The position numbers and the translations under genes are program-made. DNA of 64,000 nt from an uncultured Armatimonadota bacterium. GTDB taxonomy: Bacteria; Armatimonadota; Fimbriimonadia; Fimbriimonadales; Fimbriimonadaceae. Location: positions 1 through 64,000 of the forward strand of contig CAIVDU010000071.1 in the NCBI GenBank assembly GCA_903904815.1. The letters run 5' to 3'. Within the stretch, counting starts at the first letter, position 1; each line of letters opens with the position of its first letter. Positions 36,745 to 45,022 of the stretch are shown one piece after another. A model generated the notes under the pieces. That model did not search any database and had not been told where the DNA came from. It worked only from the letters and a program-made list of their open reading frames with translations.

Positions 36745-38331
36745 CTATGCTCCTCCCTTAACGTCAGATTCAGCCTTTGCGTTTACACCGGTCTCTTTAT
36801 CGACGGTGACTGGTTGCCCATCGGAAATGCTCTTTAGGCCCGACACAATCAAGTGATCGTTCGGCTGGATTCCATCGACCTCGACAAAGGTTCCATCGGG
36901 GGATGAAATCCCCAACGTTACGCTCCGAACTTTGGCTTTGCCGTCCAGATAAACAAACACTTGCGTTTTCGATTCCTTGCTCAGAAGAGCTTTTGCCGGA
37001 ATCAAGACCACGCTTTTGTGGGTCAGGGTCGTTACGTTGCCATGGGCAAACATGTTCGGCTTTAGTTGACCGTCCTGATTTTCAAGCACGACTCGAATGG
37101 GAAGAGAGCGATTGGTGTTCGAGCTCTGGGGGTAAACGCTTGCCACCGCTCCCGAAAAAACTCTCCCTGGGTAAGCATCAACTTGGACCGACACCGGCTC
37201 GCCAACCCTAAGATCGCCCGACGAGGCGTCTGGCACCGAAGGTTCGAAGTACAGTTCTCCTGTGCTAACCACGTGAAGAAGAACCGTCGACGACGTGACC
37301 ACTTGGCCGGGTTCGGCCAACCTTTGAGAGATACGCCCGGTGATCGGGGAACGCACTAGAGTGTCCGCCACTGCGCGTTCCGCGATCTCAAGGGTGCTTT
37401 GGGCTTCTAAGAGAGAAGCCTTTGCCGACTTGATGTCGGCCAGTTTGACGTTGTTCTGTTTTTGAGTTGCGATCGCCGTTTCGAGGTCGGCGCGCCGCAT
37501 CTCGTTGGTTGCGCTTTGGGCTCGGGTCTGTCTAAGGTTCTCCTCAGCTTGCCGAACCGCTTCTCGCGCTCTATCGATGTCTTGAGCACGGTTGCCTTCA
37601 TTTTGGAGCCGCAACGTCGCCTTCGCTGAGTTCAGATTGGCGAGAGCAATGTCGCGCGAGTTCAGGTACTGATCGAAGTCCGCATCGGAAATCGCGCCGG
37701 CATCGTGGAGGCGTTTATACCGTTTGAGGTCCGATTCAGACTTCGCATAATTTGCCTGCGCGACTGCCAGTGCAGCTTGAGTCTGATTTCTCTCCTCGGG
37801 TCGCGCGCCTTCTAACGTGGTCGAAAGACTCGCCTTTGCGCTTGCAAGCGCCGACTCGGCAGATTTGATTTGAGCCTCGGAACTGGCTAACTGTTGGGCG
37901 AGCGAGGCTCTGGCTGAATCGATGCCAGCGGTAACGTTTGTGACTTGCTGCTCATACGCGGCCTTTGCCTGATCCACCTTTGCGACGGCTGAGGCAACCT
38001 GTGCTTGATCCACCCTCACTTGGGATTCGAGATCGCTTGAATCGACTCGAGCGAGGATCTGTCCTTTTTGGACCTGATCGCCTTCGCGTACCAGCACTTC
38101 AGCGAGCTTGCCGCCCTGTTTGGCAGATAGCGCCACGTCTTGGATAGCGACGAGCGATCCAGAAACTTCAACGATCTTGGAGATATCGCCCCGTTGTGGG
38201 GCCTTCACGGAAACGAGAGTTTCCGTCAGCTGTGAGTTATTCTTGCTGGTCGCCGGTGATGAACTACAGCCCACCATGCCCAGAAGAATCGGTGGAATCA
38301 AGAATGCGAGTTTTTGATCTACAGTTTTCAT
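36745..38331 (-). CDS. RND periplasmic membrane-fusion lipoprotein
   Basis: A 528-residue adaptor from ATG 38331; a longer frame upstream would run through the operator and is rejected. A lipoprotein signal with Cys near residue 21 (GMVGCSS) is followed by a split biotinyl-lipoyl domain, a very long coiled-coil hairpin (about 95-320, Ala/Gln/Glu-rich), a beta-barrel and a membrane-proximal domain. It joins the pump to the TolC channel. The hairpin is longer than in AcrA, suggesting a longer reach to the channel or a substantially different docking geometry. First structural gene of the efflux operon. Confidence 0.9.
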   Translation of the reverse strand: MKTVDQKLAFLIPPILLGMVGCSSSPATSKNNSQLTETLVSVKAPQRGDISKIVEVSGSLVAIQDVALSAKQGGKLAEVLVREGDQVQKGQILARVDSSDLESQVRVDQAQVASAVAKVDQAKAAYEQQVTNVTAGIDSARASLAQQLASSEAQIKSAESALASAKASLSTTLEGARPEERNQTQAALAVAQANYAKSESDLKRYKRLHDAGAISDADFDQYLNSRDIALANLNSAKATLRLQNEGNRAQDIDRAREAVRQAEENLRQTRAQSATNEMRRADLETAIATQKQNNVKLADIKSAKASLLEAQSTLEIAERAVADTLVRSPITGRISQRLAEPGQVVTSSTVLLHVVSTGELYFEPSVPDASSGDLRVGEPVSVQVDAYPGRVFSGAVASVYPQSSNTNRSLPIRVVLENQDGQLKPNMFAHGNVTTLTHKSVVLIPAKALLSKESKTQVFVYLDGKAKVRSVTLGISSPDGTFVEVDGIQPNDHLIVSGLKSISDGQPVTVDKETGVNAKAESDVKGGA

Positions 38332-38342
38332 GGAATGTGTTG

Positions 38343-38364
38343 TTAGTGACTGCTCACTTACTAA
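38343..38364 (-). promoter_or_regulatory. Probable TetR operator before the efflux operon
   Basis: TTAGTGACTGCTCACTTACTAA holds the inverted repeat AGTGA-N4-TCACT and lies 12 bp from the fusion-protein start codon. It shares TGCTCACTTA with the site upstream of the tetR gene, which suggests one repressor binds both. Confidence 0.55.
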
Positions 38365-38455
38365 TGTCGGGTTCTTGAGGAGTAAACGTAAACATGGAAA
38401 GAATCGAGTTAAATAGCAATAATCAAGGCGGAGCAAAACAAGATTTGTCCACCTT

Positions 38456-39046
38456 CTAAGAAATCCTGATGCCTGTCCAGATGAGGTCCAGGGTGGTTCT
38501 TGCGATTCGCCTAAGGTCAGTAGGTTCGAGGGGCTTACGCATGTCCAGGGAAACAACGACGTGATGAATCATGGCGCCCATGATGAGGTTGGCGACGTCC
38601 TCTGGATCCACCTGCCGGACCCTGCCCGCATCAATTTGCGCTTGGATCAGGGCCTTAAGAATTTCTAGATCTCTTTGTCGGGGAGATGTGGCTTCTCCCC
38701 AAATCTGGGTCTCAGATCTCGTACAACTTCCGAATAGGGTCATCATTCGGGGCATCAGATCGTCGAAGTAACTAAGCAATTCTTCAAAGAGAAGAATGAG
38801 ACCGTCCGAGCCGCGCCATTCCTTCGTGAGTTCTTCCGCTAATTTGTGCCATTTTGCTTCGGCGTGCAAATCCAACGCTGCGATGAACAGAGCCTCCTTG
38901 GTTGGAAACCTTTTAAAGATCGTTCCCTCAGAAACACCCGCCATACGCGCTATTTTTGAGGTCTGAACACCGTATCCTTCGGCAAGAAAAACGTGCCGGG
39001 CGGCCTCCAAAATCTGATCGTCGGTTATTGTCAATGGTCTCGGCAT
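38456..39046 (-). CDS. TetR-family repressor of the efflux operon
   Basis: A 196-residue TetR regulator from the ATG giving MPRPLTITDD. The N-terminal helix-turn-helix (about 25-47) reads SKIARMAGVSEGTIFKRFPT, with the usual ATAIF-like start LEAARHVFLAEGY. The C-terminal ligand domain is helical. It is 124 bp upstream of the efflux genes on the same strand. Two matching operator candidates, one before each transcript, imply repression of itself and the pump until an efflux substrate binds. Confidence 0.9.
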   Translation of the reverse strand: MPRPLTITDDQILEAARHVFLAEGYGVQTSKIARMAGVSEGTIFKRFPTKEALFIAALDLHAEAKWHKLAEELTKEWRGSDGLILLFEELLSYFDDLMPRMMTLFGSCTRSETQIWGEATSPRQRDLEILKALIQAQIDAGRVRQVDPEDVANLIMGAMIHHVVVSLDMRKPLEPTDLRRIARTTLDLIWTGIRIS

Positions 39047-39067
39047 TTTGTTCAACTGCACCGGAAT

Positions 39068-39087
39068 AACTGAGTGCTCACTTATTA
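39068..39087 (-). promoter_or_regulatory. Probable TetR autoregulatory operator
   Basis: AACTGAGTGCTCACTTATTA contains TGAG-TG-CTCA, a perfect 10-bp palindrome, 21 bp before the tetR start codon. It shares TGCTCACTTA with the site at 38343-38364. Confidence 0.55.
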
Positions 39088-39255
39088 TGATCCTCTTTTT
39101 GGGAAAAGAGAGCTTCTTTTCCAATTTTCACTTCAAATGCTTACAAGTCCCAATTTTTTTAAGGGCTTAGGCACTCCGAGCCTGACGGTGTGTCCCATGG
39201 TGGTTAAGAAAGTTACGGGAAGCTGCCCAGGTCGCTCACGCAACCTCGTTCCCCA

Positions 39256-39335
39256 CTGACTTGAGAGTTGGCAGCAGGCAATTAGCAGTCGGAACGAATT
39301 CCAGGGATGCCCACTTTCATTCCTGATTGAGAGCC
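39256..39335. repeat. Dispersed hairpin repeat, copy 2
   Basis: An 80-bp non-coding stretch matching 10165-10250 in the same orientation. The hairpin arms are CCAGGGA (39301-39307) and TTCCTGA (39320-39326), weaker than in copy 1 but in the same place. The remainder of the 39.05-39.5 kb gap shows no gene. Confidence 0.6.
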
Positions 39336-39495
39336 TCCGGCTCATGTTTTCTGCAAACAGCTAAGCATGTCGTCAGGACCGAGTTGGCATATTTAGCAGC
39401 GAACAGCATTGGGGTCAGTTCGAGGACGAAAAACCCTATCATGTCTCTAGGTCAAATCTTCGAAAAACAAGACCTGAACAAGTAGGCTCTTCGGA

Positions 39496-40116
39496 ATGTT
39501 CTCGCCGCAAAGGAAAACTAATCCACGCGTGGTCAACGGCACCGTTCAAAAGAAGAACAACGCCACCACGACCGGCGACTACTACGTCGAGCCCCTGACT
39601 CACTGGAAGTTTGAGAAGCAGCGCCCGCTTCCTGGGTTCAAGCATGTGGTTGGCAAAAAGGATCTCGACAAGTTCATCGAAATCATTCCAGGATTCGAGG
39701 AGCTATCGAAGGAACTTGACGCCATCGTTCTCACGAAAGGAACCGAATTCCTATTCGGGCTCTACCGAAGTGGGTGGACGGACCATGGAATCATTCACCT
39801 CTGCGCATGGCGCGAAGAGCTCCATCTCCCGATGAGCAAGGCGCTCTACGACACTCACCCGGAGTTGATGGATCGGCTAAATCTGCCCTTCGATGAGGAC
39901 GATCCGAATACCTGGCGAACCTTTCACTTCTCGCGAGAAACCGCCCGCGCTTTCATGCTTCTCGACGTATTCCTGCACGAACTCGGACATCATCACGACC
40001 GAATCACGAGTAAACGCAAGAGCCAATGTGGCCGTGGCGAAGCCTACGCCGAGGCGTTCGCCCGAGAAATGGCGACCAAAATCTGGCCAGCCTACGTCAA
40101 GCGGTTCGAGGTCTAG
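39496..40116 (+). CDS. HExxH-containing putative metal-dependent protein
   Basis: A 206-residue cytoplasmic protein with HELGHHHD at about 161-168, a gluzincin-like HExxH zinc motif, and a Glu-rich helix GEAYAEAFA about 23 residues later that could give the third ligand. No signal peptide or membrane helix is seen. The N-terminal half has a mixed alpha/beta pattern with aromatic residues. I do not recognise a named family; a peptidase role rests only on the motif. It stands alone on this strand, convergent with a possible small gene. Confidence 0.72.
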   Translation: MFSPQRKTNPRVVNGTVQKKNNATTTGDYYVEPLTHWKFEKQRPLPGFKHVVGKKDLDKFIEIIPGFEELSKELDAIVLTKGTEFLFGLYRSGWTDHGIIHLCAWREELHLPMSKALYDTHPELMDRLNLPFDEDDPNTWRTFHFSRETARAFMLLDVFLHELGHHHDRITSKRKSQCGRGEAYAEAFAREMATKIWPAYVKRFEV

Positions 40117-40117
40117 C

Positions 40118-40261
40118 CTAGATTCCCTGCTTGCGGATTCGGTTCTTGTTTGGTTTCGCCGCTTCCAGTTTTGGGGTGGGCTGATCGAGGTTCGAAGCCG
40201 AAGGCTTGTTGTCCTTAAGCTTGTCGACGGCAGCTTTGATATCTTTCTTCGAAGGTTTCAC
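40118..40261 (-). CDS. Possible 47-residue Lys-rich protein
   Basis: A short frame from GTG 40261, with an in-frame stop six bases upstream so no longer form is possible. It encodes a hydrophilic protein beginning (M)KPSKKDIKAAVDKLKDNKPS and ending KNRIRKQGI. The codon pattern resembles neighbouring genes, and the composition suggests a nucleic-acid or ribosome-associated tail. There is no good ribosome-binding site, so it may not be expressed. Confidence 0.35.
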   Translation of the reverse strand: MKPSKKDIKAAVDKLKDNKPSASNLDQPTPKLEAAKPNKNRIRKQGI

Positions 40262-40380
40262 GTCTCAGGCTACTTGGAATGGGTTGCGAATTGCCAATTT
40301 TCGACCTTTGGCCCACGCCTACTCGCTCACTTCCAAACTCCATGGCCCCATCAATCGGCTCAAACTGGGCAAAATAGCCC

Positions 40381-42069
40381 ATGACTCGCCGGAACGCGCT
40401 CTCAGTCGCGATCTTCATTCTCCTGATTAGCCAACAAGCTTTCCCTCAAGCGCCAAGTCTTCCCGAGCACATTCGGCAGTTCGATGCTGATCTGTCCTCA
40501 ATCGAGACTTTTTATCCGATCGAGTGGTCGGAGCATGGGTGCACGCGCTACTCCGCGTTCCTTGCCGAAGAGAAAGCGAGTCTCTCCAAGATCGACCGAT
40601 CAAAAATGGACATCGACGGCCAGATCGACTTCGATCTGCTGGCGAACTACCTCGAGTCGCGTCAAAACGACATCGATCTGATGAAGGCCCAAAACGCCGA
40701 AATGAGAGGCCTGGTCCCGTTTCAGGACGAGGCAGCCGCCCTGGAGGAGGCACGAGTAGCCACCCACCCGACGGGGCCTGAGGAGTCGGCGAAGATCCTT
40801 CAAAAGATTCTCGAAGAGACCCAAGCCGCTCACGCTGCATTCGACAAGTCGGTCGAAACCGGGAACGGCAAACCGTCCGCTTCCCTCGCCCGTCGCTCCG
40901 CAAATCGAATCAATGGCGTTTCAAACGTATTGGGCCGCTGGTATCGAGAGTTCGACGGATTTGTTCCCAGTTTCAGTTGGTGGTGCAAACGACCGTTCGA
41001 CGATCTCAAGAAGGCGCTCGCCGACTACTCACGGGACCTTCGCCAAAAGGGGGCAGGATTCGTGGAGGGACAAGACGCGCCGCTCGTTGGCGACCCGATC
41101 GGCCGAGAAGCTTACGTAAAGCAGATGAAGACCGAAATGCTCGGCATGACGCCCGAGGAGATGATCGCTCATGCCGAGAAAGACGCCGAGTGGTGCCACA
41201 CAGAACTTAAGAAAGCCGCCAAGGAGATGGGCTTCGGCGACGATTGGAAGAAGGCACTCGACAAAGTCAAGCAAGATCACGGCGAACCGGGAGAGCAGGC
41301 AGCCACCGTCACTAAGCTTGAAAACGAAGTCATCGACTTCGTGACCGCCAAGAAGCTTGTCACCGTCGAACCGATCACCCGAGAGACTTGGACCTGGACC
41401 ATGACCAGCACCCAGGATGAAAAGACCTGGCCCTTCCCGACTTACGGATTCTATAAGGTGATGGTCCCCTACGCCACCGAAGAGATGGACGAAAAGACGA
41501 AGGAGCAGGTTTTCCGAGGCAACGGAATCCACTTCCTACGCAACGTAGTCCCTCACGAGCTTATTCCTGGCCACCACCTGCAAGGACTGGAAGCGTCCAA
41601 ATACGCCGGATACCGCAGTCGATTCTCCACTCCCTTCCTCATCGAAGGCTGGGCGTTCTACTGGGAACTCCGACTCTGGGACCTCGGATGGGCGAAAAGC
41701 CCCGAGGATAAGATCGGAATGCTCTTCTGGAGACTCCACCGCTGCGCCCGAGTCATCGTCTCCACTAAGTTCCACCTCGGCCTAATGACGCCGCCCGAGA
41801 TGATCAACTATCTCATTGAGGAAGTCGGTCACGAGCCGGAAATGGCGAAGGCTGAAGTGAGACGGTATCTCGCAGGAGACTACTCCCCGCTATACCAATG
41901 CGCCTACCAAGTCGGCGCGCTCGCCCTAAAAGACCTCCACGATGAGATCGTGGTCAAGGACCACATGAGCGAGCGACTCTTCCATGACACGATCCTCAAG
42001 CAGGGCGCCATCCCGGTCTCCTTGATCGCCGTAAAGCTGCGCTCGATGGTTAAGTCAGGGCGGAAATAG
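40381..42069 (+). CDS. DUF885 family secreted peptidase-like protein
   Basis: A 562-residue protein with a signal peptide (about 1-20, ending AFPQ) and a long helical body. The family motif HELIPGHHLQ (His392, Glu393, His398) and the later EGWAFYWE segment are the probable zinc ligands of DUF885 proteins, which are distantly related to thermolysin-clan and M32-like peptidases. Substrates are unknown. It would act in the periplasm. The ATP-grasp gene starts eight bases after it. Confidence 0.88.
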   Translation: MTRRNALSVAIFILLISQQAFPQAPSLPEHIRQFDADLSSIETFYPIEWSEHGCTRYSAFLAEEKASLSKIDRSKMDIDGQIDFDLLANYLESRQNDIDLMKAQNAEMRGLVPFQDEAAALEEARVATHPTGPEESAKILQKILEETQAAHAAFDKSVETGNGKPSASLARRSANRINGVSNVLGRWYREFDGFVPSFSWWCKRPFDDLKKALADYSRDLRQKGAGFVEGQDAPLVGDPIGREAYVKQMKTEMLGMTPEEMIAHAEKDAEWCHTELKKAAKEMGFGDDWKKALDKVKQDHGEPGEQAATVTKLENEVIDFVTAKKLVTVEPITRETWTWTMTSTQDEKTWPFPTYGFYKVMVPYATEEMDEKTKEQVFRGNGIHFLRNVVPHELIPGHHLQGLEASKYAGYRSRFSTPFLIEGWAFYWELRLWDLGWAKSPEDKIGMLFWRLHRCARVIVSTKFHLGLMTPPEMINYLIEEVGHEPEMAKAEVRRYLAGDYSPLYQCAYQVGALALKDLHDEIVVKDHMSERLFHDTILKQGAIPVSLIAVKLRSMVKSGRK

Positions 42070-42077
42070 GTCAGGAA

Positions 42078-42962
42078 TTGAGGCCCATCGCATTCCTCTC
42101 GATGGACGACCTCTCGGGGTACGTCTGCGATGATGACTTGGCAATTCCTCCGTTGGAAAGTCTCGGCTGGAAAGTCGAGACCGTTTCCTGGAAGGATATA
42201 TCGGCCGATTGGAGGAAGTACGAAGCCGTGATCGTCCGGTCGTCATGGGATTACCAGAACCATTTCGACTCGTTCTTGGCCGTCTTAGCCGAGATCGACT
42301 CCTGCACCCGGCTCATCAATCCCCTCCCGATGATGCGGTGGAATGCCGAGAAAGGCTATCTCCGAGAGTTGGAGTCGGCAGGAATCTCCGTCGTACGAAC
42401 TCTCTGGGACAACCACTCGCTGGATTCGGCCCTCATCGACGAATACCTTCTGGAACTGGGCACGGAAGAGATCGTGGTGAAGCCGACCGTCAGCGCTGGC
42501 GCGATCGACACCTTTCGGCTGACCCGAGATGCGGCTTTCCACGCGGAAGCGAACTCTCGCTTTACCGGAAGAGCGTATATGGTTCAGCCCTTTATGCAAG
42601 GCGTGGTGAACGAGGGCGAATACTCGCTGTTTTTCTTCGGAGGGCAGTTCAGCCACGCAATTCTCAAATCGCCCAAGGCCGGCGATTTCCGGGTTCAAGA
42701 GGAGCATGGAGGCGACATGTGCTCCGTCTCCCCAAACTCCGAGTTGAGGGAACTCAGCCTATCGGTTCTTTCGCGGCTGTCTTCGGTTCCTCTCTACGCG
42801 CGGGTTGACTTTGTGCGAGCAAGCGATGGGGGATTCCAACTCATGGAGTTGGAACTGATCGAACCGTCACTCTATTTGAGGATGGACCCATCGTCGCCCG
42901 AGAAGTTCGCCCGGGCTATCGACAGGTTTCTAGCGCCGGTTAAAACTTGCCTGGCGGAGTAA
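42078..42962 (+). CDS. ATP-grasp family ligase
   Basis: A 294-residue ATP-grasp protein of the RimK/glutathione-synthetase-like group. A TTG at 42078 gives the conserved start RPIAFLSMDDLSGY; ATG 42102 is the alternative. Nucleotide-binding signs are EEIVVKPTVSAGAIDTF (Lys and Gly-rich loop), MVQPFMQGVVNEGEYS, and the metal-binding ELELIEPSLYLR (Glu-x-Glu then Asn/Ser position). Related enzymes join a carboxylate to an amine using ATP; DcsG in cycloserine synthesis is one distant relative. The product cannot be predicted. The end overlaps the convergent gene by 23 bp. Confidence 0.82.
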   Translation: MRPIAFLSMDDLSGYVCDDDLAIPPLESLGWKVETVSWKDISADWRKYEAVIVRSSWDYQNHFDSFLAVLAEIDSCTRLINPLPMMRWNAEKGYLRELESAGISVVRTLWDNHSLDSALIDEYLLELGTEEIVVKPTVSAGAIDTFRLTRDAAFHAEANSRFTGRAYMVQPFMQGVVNEGEYSLFFFGGQFSHAILKSPKAGDFRVQEEHGGDMCSVSPNSELRELSLSVLSRLSSVPLYARVDFVRASDGGFQLMELELIEPSLYLRMDPSSPEKFARAIDRFLAPVKTCLAE

Positions 42963-43935
42963 ATGGGCTCTTTTGGGAGACCATTGGATGCCAATGCATT
43001 TTAGCGTCTGCCCATTCCTCGCTCACGATTCGCGTCGCGCGAAGCTTCCAGCCGGTTCGGGTGAGCTTCCAAGTCCCAATCTGGTGCGACCGGATGAGCG
43101 AACGTTCGAGCCTTCCGTTTCGGATGAATCGAACGTCGAGCAAGTCTGAGGAAGAGGTCTGGGCGTTGGCTGCATCCCACGAATCCAATCGGTGGTTGCC
43201 CACAAGGGTTATCGTTCGGCAAGTCTTGAAAGCCGACGTTAGCCTCGAGACCACCTGGGACTTGGTGACTGGACGCCCGGCGGAGTCAGTGGTTTGAAAA
43301 TCATCCGTTAGGTCCTCGGTTGCCGCCTTGACATCCTTTGACGCATATGCCCTTTCCGTCTTTTTCAGAATGCTTTCGATCGGGCCCTTGGGGGTTGGTC
43401 CTACTCCCGACATTACTTCCATAGACCGCTGTGTCTCGTGGGGAGGGGTAGCCTGCCAGACTCCACCAGCGCCCCGGTACTCGACCGAAATAAGCTTGAC
43501 TTCGGAAAGCTTCCAACCCAGCGGCGTCATTTTCCATGATCGATGAGAGTGGTCCCGAGCAACCAGACTTACGGTCTGACCCTCTCGAATGAACTGCTCG
43601 TCATAGACAATGGTCGTCTTGAACCGGGCCGCGTCGTCGGTAAGTGAAACGAGTTGCGAATCCTCGGACAGTTTGAGCTTCGAAACCTGCGAAAAGAACT
43701 GCTGGAGCCAGGACAGGTACTCCTGGCGAGACATGTGGCCACCCACCGGATCCTGGAAAAGGAAGTCGTCAGAGAGAGATGTCTCAACTGCCTTCAAATC
43801 TCGGCTACTATACGCGCGACCAAGTTGGGATGACGCAACCTTAAGGGTGGCGATCGCTTGAGGAGACTGCCCGTTTACAGAGGCGACACAGACCAAGGCA
43901 AGGATGGACCAAAACAGGTTCTTCCGACGCATCAA
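42940..43935 (-). CDS. Secreted protein with two SnoaL/NTF2-like domains
   Basis: A 331-residue exported protein (signal about 1-22, ending VNGQ). Two copies of an NTF2/SnoaL-like cone fold are visible: residues about 30-150 (AYSSRDLKAVETSLSDDFLF, SWKMTPLGWKL) and about 185-315 (AYASKDVKAATEDLTDDFQT, TWKLTRTGWKL). Such DUF4440-type domains often bind small hydrophobic ligands or act as modules without catalysis. The two halves are clearly an internal duplication. Function unknown. Confidence 0.75.
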   Translation of the reverse strand: MMRRKNLFWSILALVCVASVNGQSPQAIATLKVASSQLGRAYSSRDLKAVETSLSDDFLFQDPVGGHMSRQEYLSWLQQFFSQVSKLKLSEDSQLVSLTDDAARFKTTIVYDEQFIREGQTVSLVARDHSHRSWKMTPLGWKLSEVKLISVEYRGAGGVWQATPPHETQRSMEVMSGVGPTPKGPIESILKKTERAYASKDVKAATEDLTDDFQTTDSAGRPVTKSQVVSRLTSAFKTCRTITLVGNHRLDSWDAANAQTSSSDLLDVRFIRNGRLERSLIRSHQIGTWKLTRTGWKLRATRIVSEEWADAKMHWHPMVSQKSPFTPPGKF

Positions 43936-44042
43936 ATATTCTAACCCGGCCCTGGAAACCGAGTCCCAATGAAATAAGACCTCCGATAGCCCAATTTCCG
44001 CCGTACTCTTCGTTTGGTTCCGTTCACGAGAGGAAATCGGTT

Positions 44043-44225
44043 ATGCCCGAAGTCATTGGAAGCATTCTCTACGCACTCTTCGAACTATTGATCGAGGCAA
44101 TCTGTGAGTTCTTCTCGGAGTGGGTCGTCGAGAAGTTTCTAGGAGCCGTACGGCTCTCAATCTGCGCGGTTTGGAGTGCCCTAGGGTTTGCATTACAGTG
44201 GTTGGCCCTCCGATTGCACAGTTAG
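44043..44225 (+). CDS. Small membrane protein, 60 residues
   Basis: A short protein with two hydrophobic stretches (about 4-25 and 35-58) separated by a charged hinge. GAGAGGA sits about eight bases before the ATG, a good ribosome-binding site, which supports it being real. No family is recognised. Confidence 0.55.
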   Translation: MPEVIGSILYALFELLIEAICEFFSEWVVEKFLGAVRLSICAVWSALGFALQWLALRLHS

Positions 44226-44350
44226 CCCGCTGATCCTTAAAGCTAATGAATAATCATGAGGGACATGACCAGCCAACATGAATTCTCTCACGCGCTGAAA
44301 GCCTGGCGATAGCCCTACCCGTGCCCCTAAGATCCCACTAGAATAAATGT

Positions 44351-44968
44351 ATGACAAGTAAGCCGCTAATTCTTGTGGGATTCATGGCACTGTCGCACTT
44401 TGCATCCGCGGCGGGTTTCGTCGTCGTCCCGGGCAAGAGCCTGGGTTCCATCTCGCTCGGAATGAGCGAAGATCAAGTTCGGGCGAAGCTTCGTGATCCT
44501 GCGGAGTTCGCCAAGACTCCGGATGGCGTTCTCGTTGAGGTCTGGTTTGGCAAAGCCAAGCTATCTGGCAAGGGCGAAGACAGCTTCCTGCGACGGAACT
44601 ACCTTGCGATCTACTACCGAGATGAGAAGGTCATTCAGATTGAAGCGACTTCAAAGGCTTATCAGACGACCACCGGTCTCTCAACCGGCACTGCTGTCAA
44701 ATCCTGGGCGGCTCAGTTTTCTGCCCACTCCGATTCCAACAAAGTGATTCCAAACCTTGATCCCGAAGGTCTTCCTGCCGCAAAGCATCTGCTCTACTAC
44801 GGCGACGCCATCACCAGTGGCCTCGCCTGGAAGCAAGGCGCCTGGGCGAATCTCTGGCCTGAACCAGGTCCCGACGCCGGGCTCGAATCGATCATCGTCC
44901 ACATGCCAGGCAAGAAATTAATCCTCAACCCTCTTGACGAAAGACCGTACGCGGGCACACCTGGGTGA
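44351..44968 (+). CDS. Secreted protein of unknown function
   Basis: A 205-residue protein with a signal peptide (about 1-20, ending ASAA). The first part, SLGSISLGMSEDQVRAKLR, is the strand-helix pattern seen in BamE/SmpA-like and other periplasmic beta-lactamase-inhibitor-like folds (G-x-S-x-x-x-V motif). A mature domain with Trp/Tyr-rich strands follows. The role is unknown. It converges on the LodA-like gene. Confidence 0.65.
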   Translation: MTSKPLILVGFMALSHFASAAGFVVVPGKSLGSISLGMSEDQVRAKLRDPAEFAKTPDGVLVEVWFGKAKLSGKGEDSFLRRNYLAIYYRDEKVIQIEATSKAYQTTTGLSTGTAVKSWAAQFSAHSDSNKVIPNLDPEGLPAAKHLLYYGDAITSGLAWKQGAWANLWPEPGPDAGLESIIVHMPGKKLILNPLDERPYAGTPG

Positions 44969-44978
44969 GGGTCGGGGA

Positions 44979-45007
44979 TGGAGGTCCGGAAAAACCACCG
45001 ACCTCCA
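44979..45007. terminator. Hairpin between convergent genes
   Basis: TGGAGGTC (44979-44986) and GACCTCCA (45000-45007) pair perfectly around 13 bases. It lies between the ends of the secreted-protein gene and the LodA-like gene and may terminate both, though no T run follows. Confidence 0.5.
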
Positions 45008-45022
45008 CCCAATTAGATGCCC

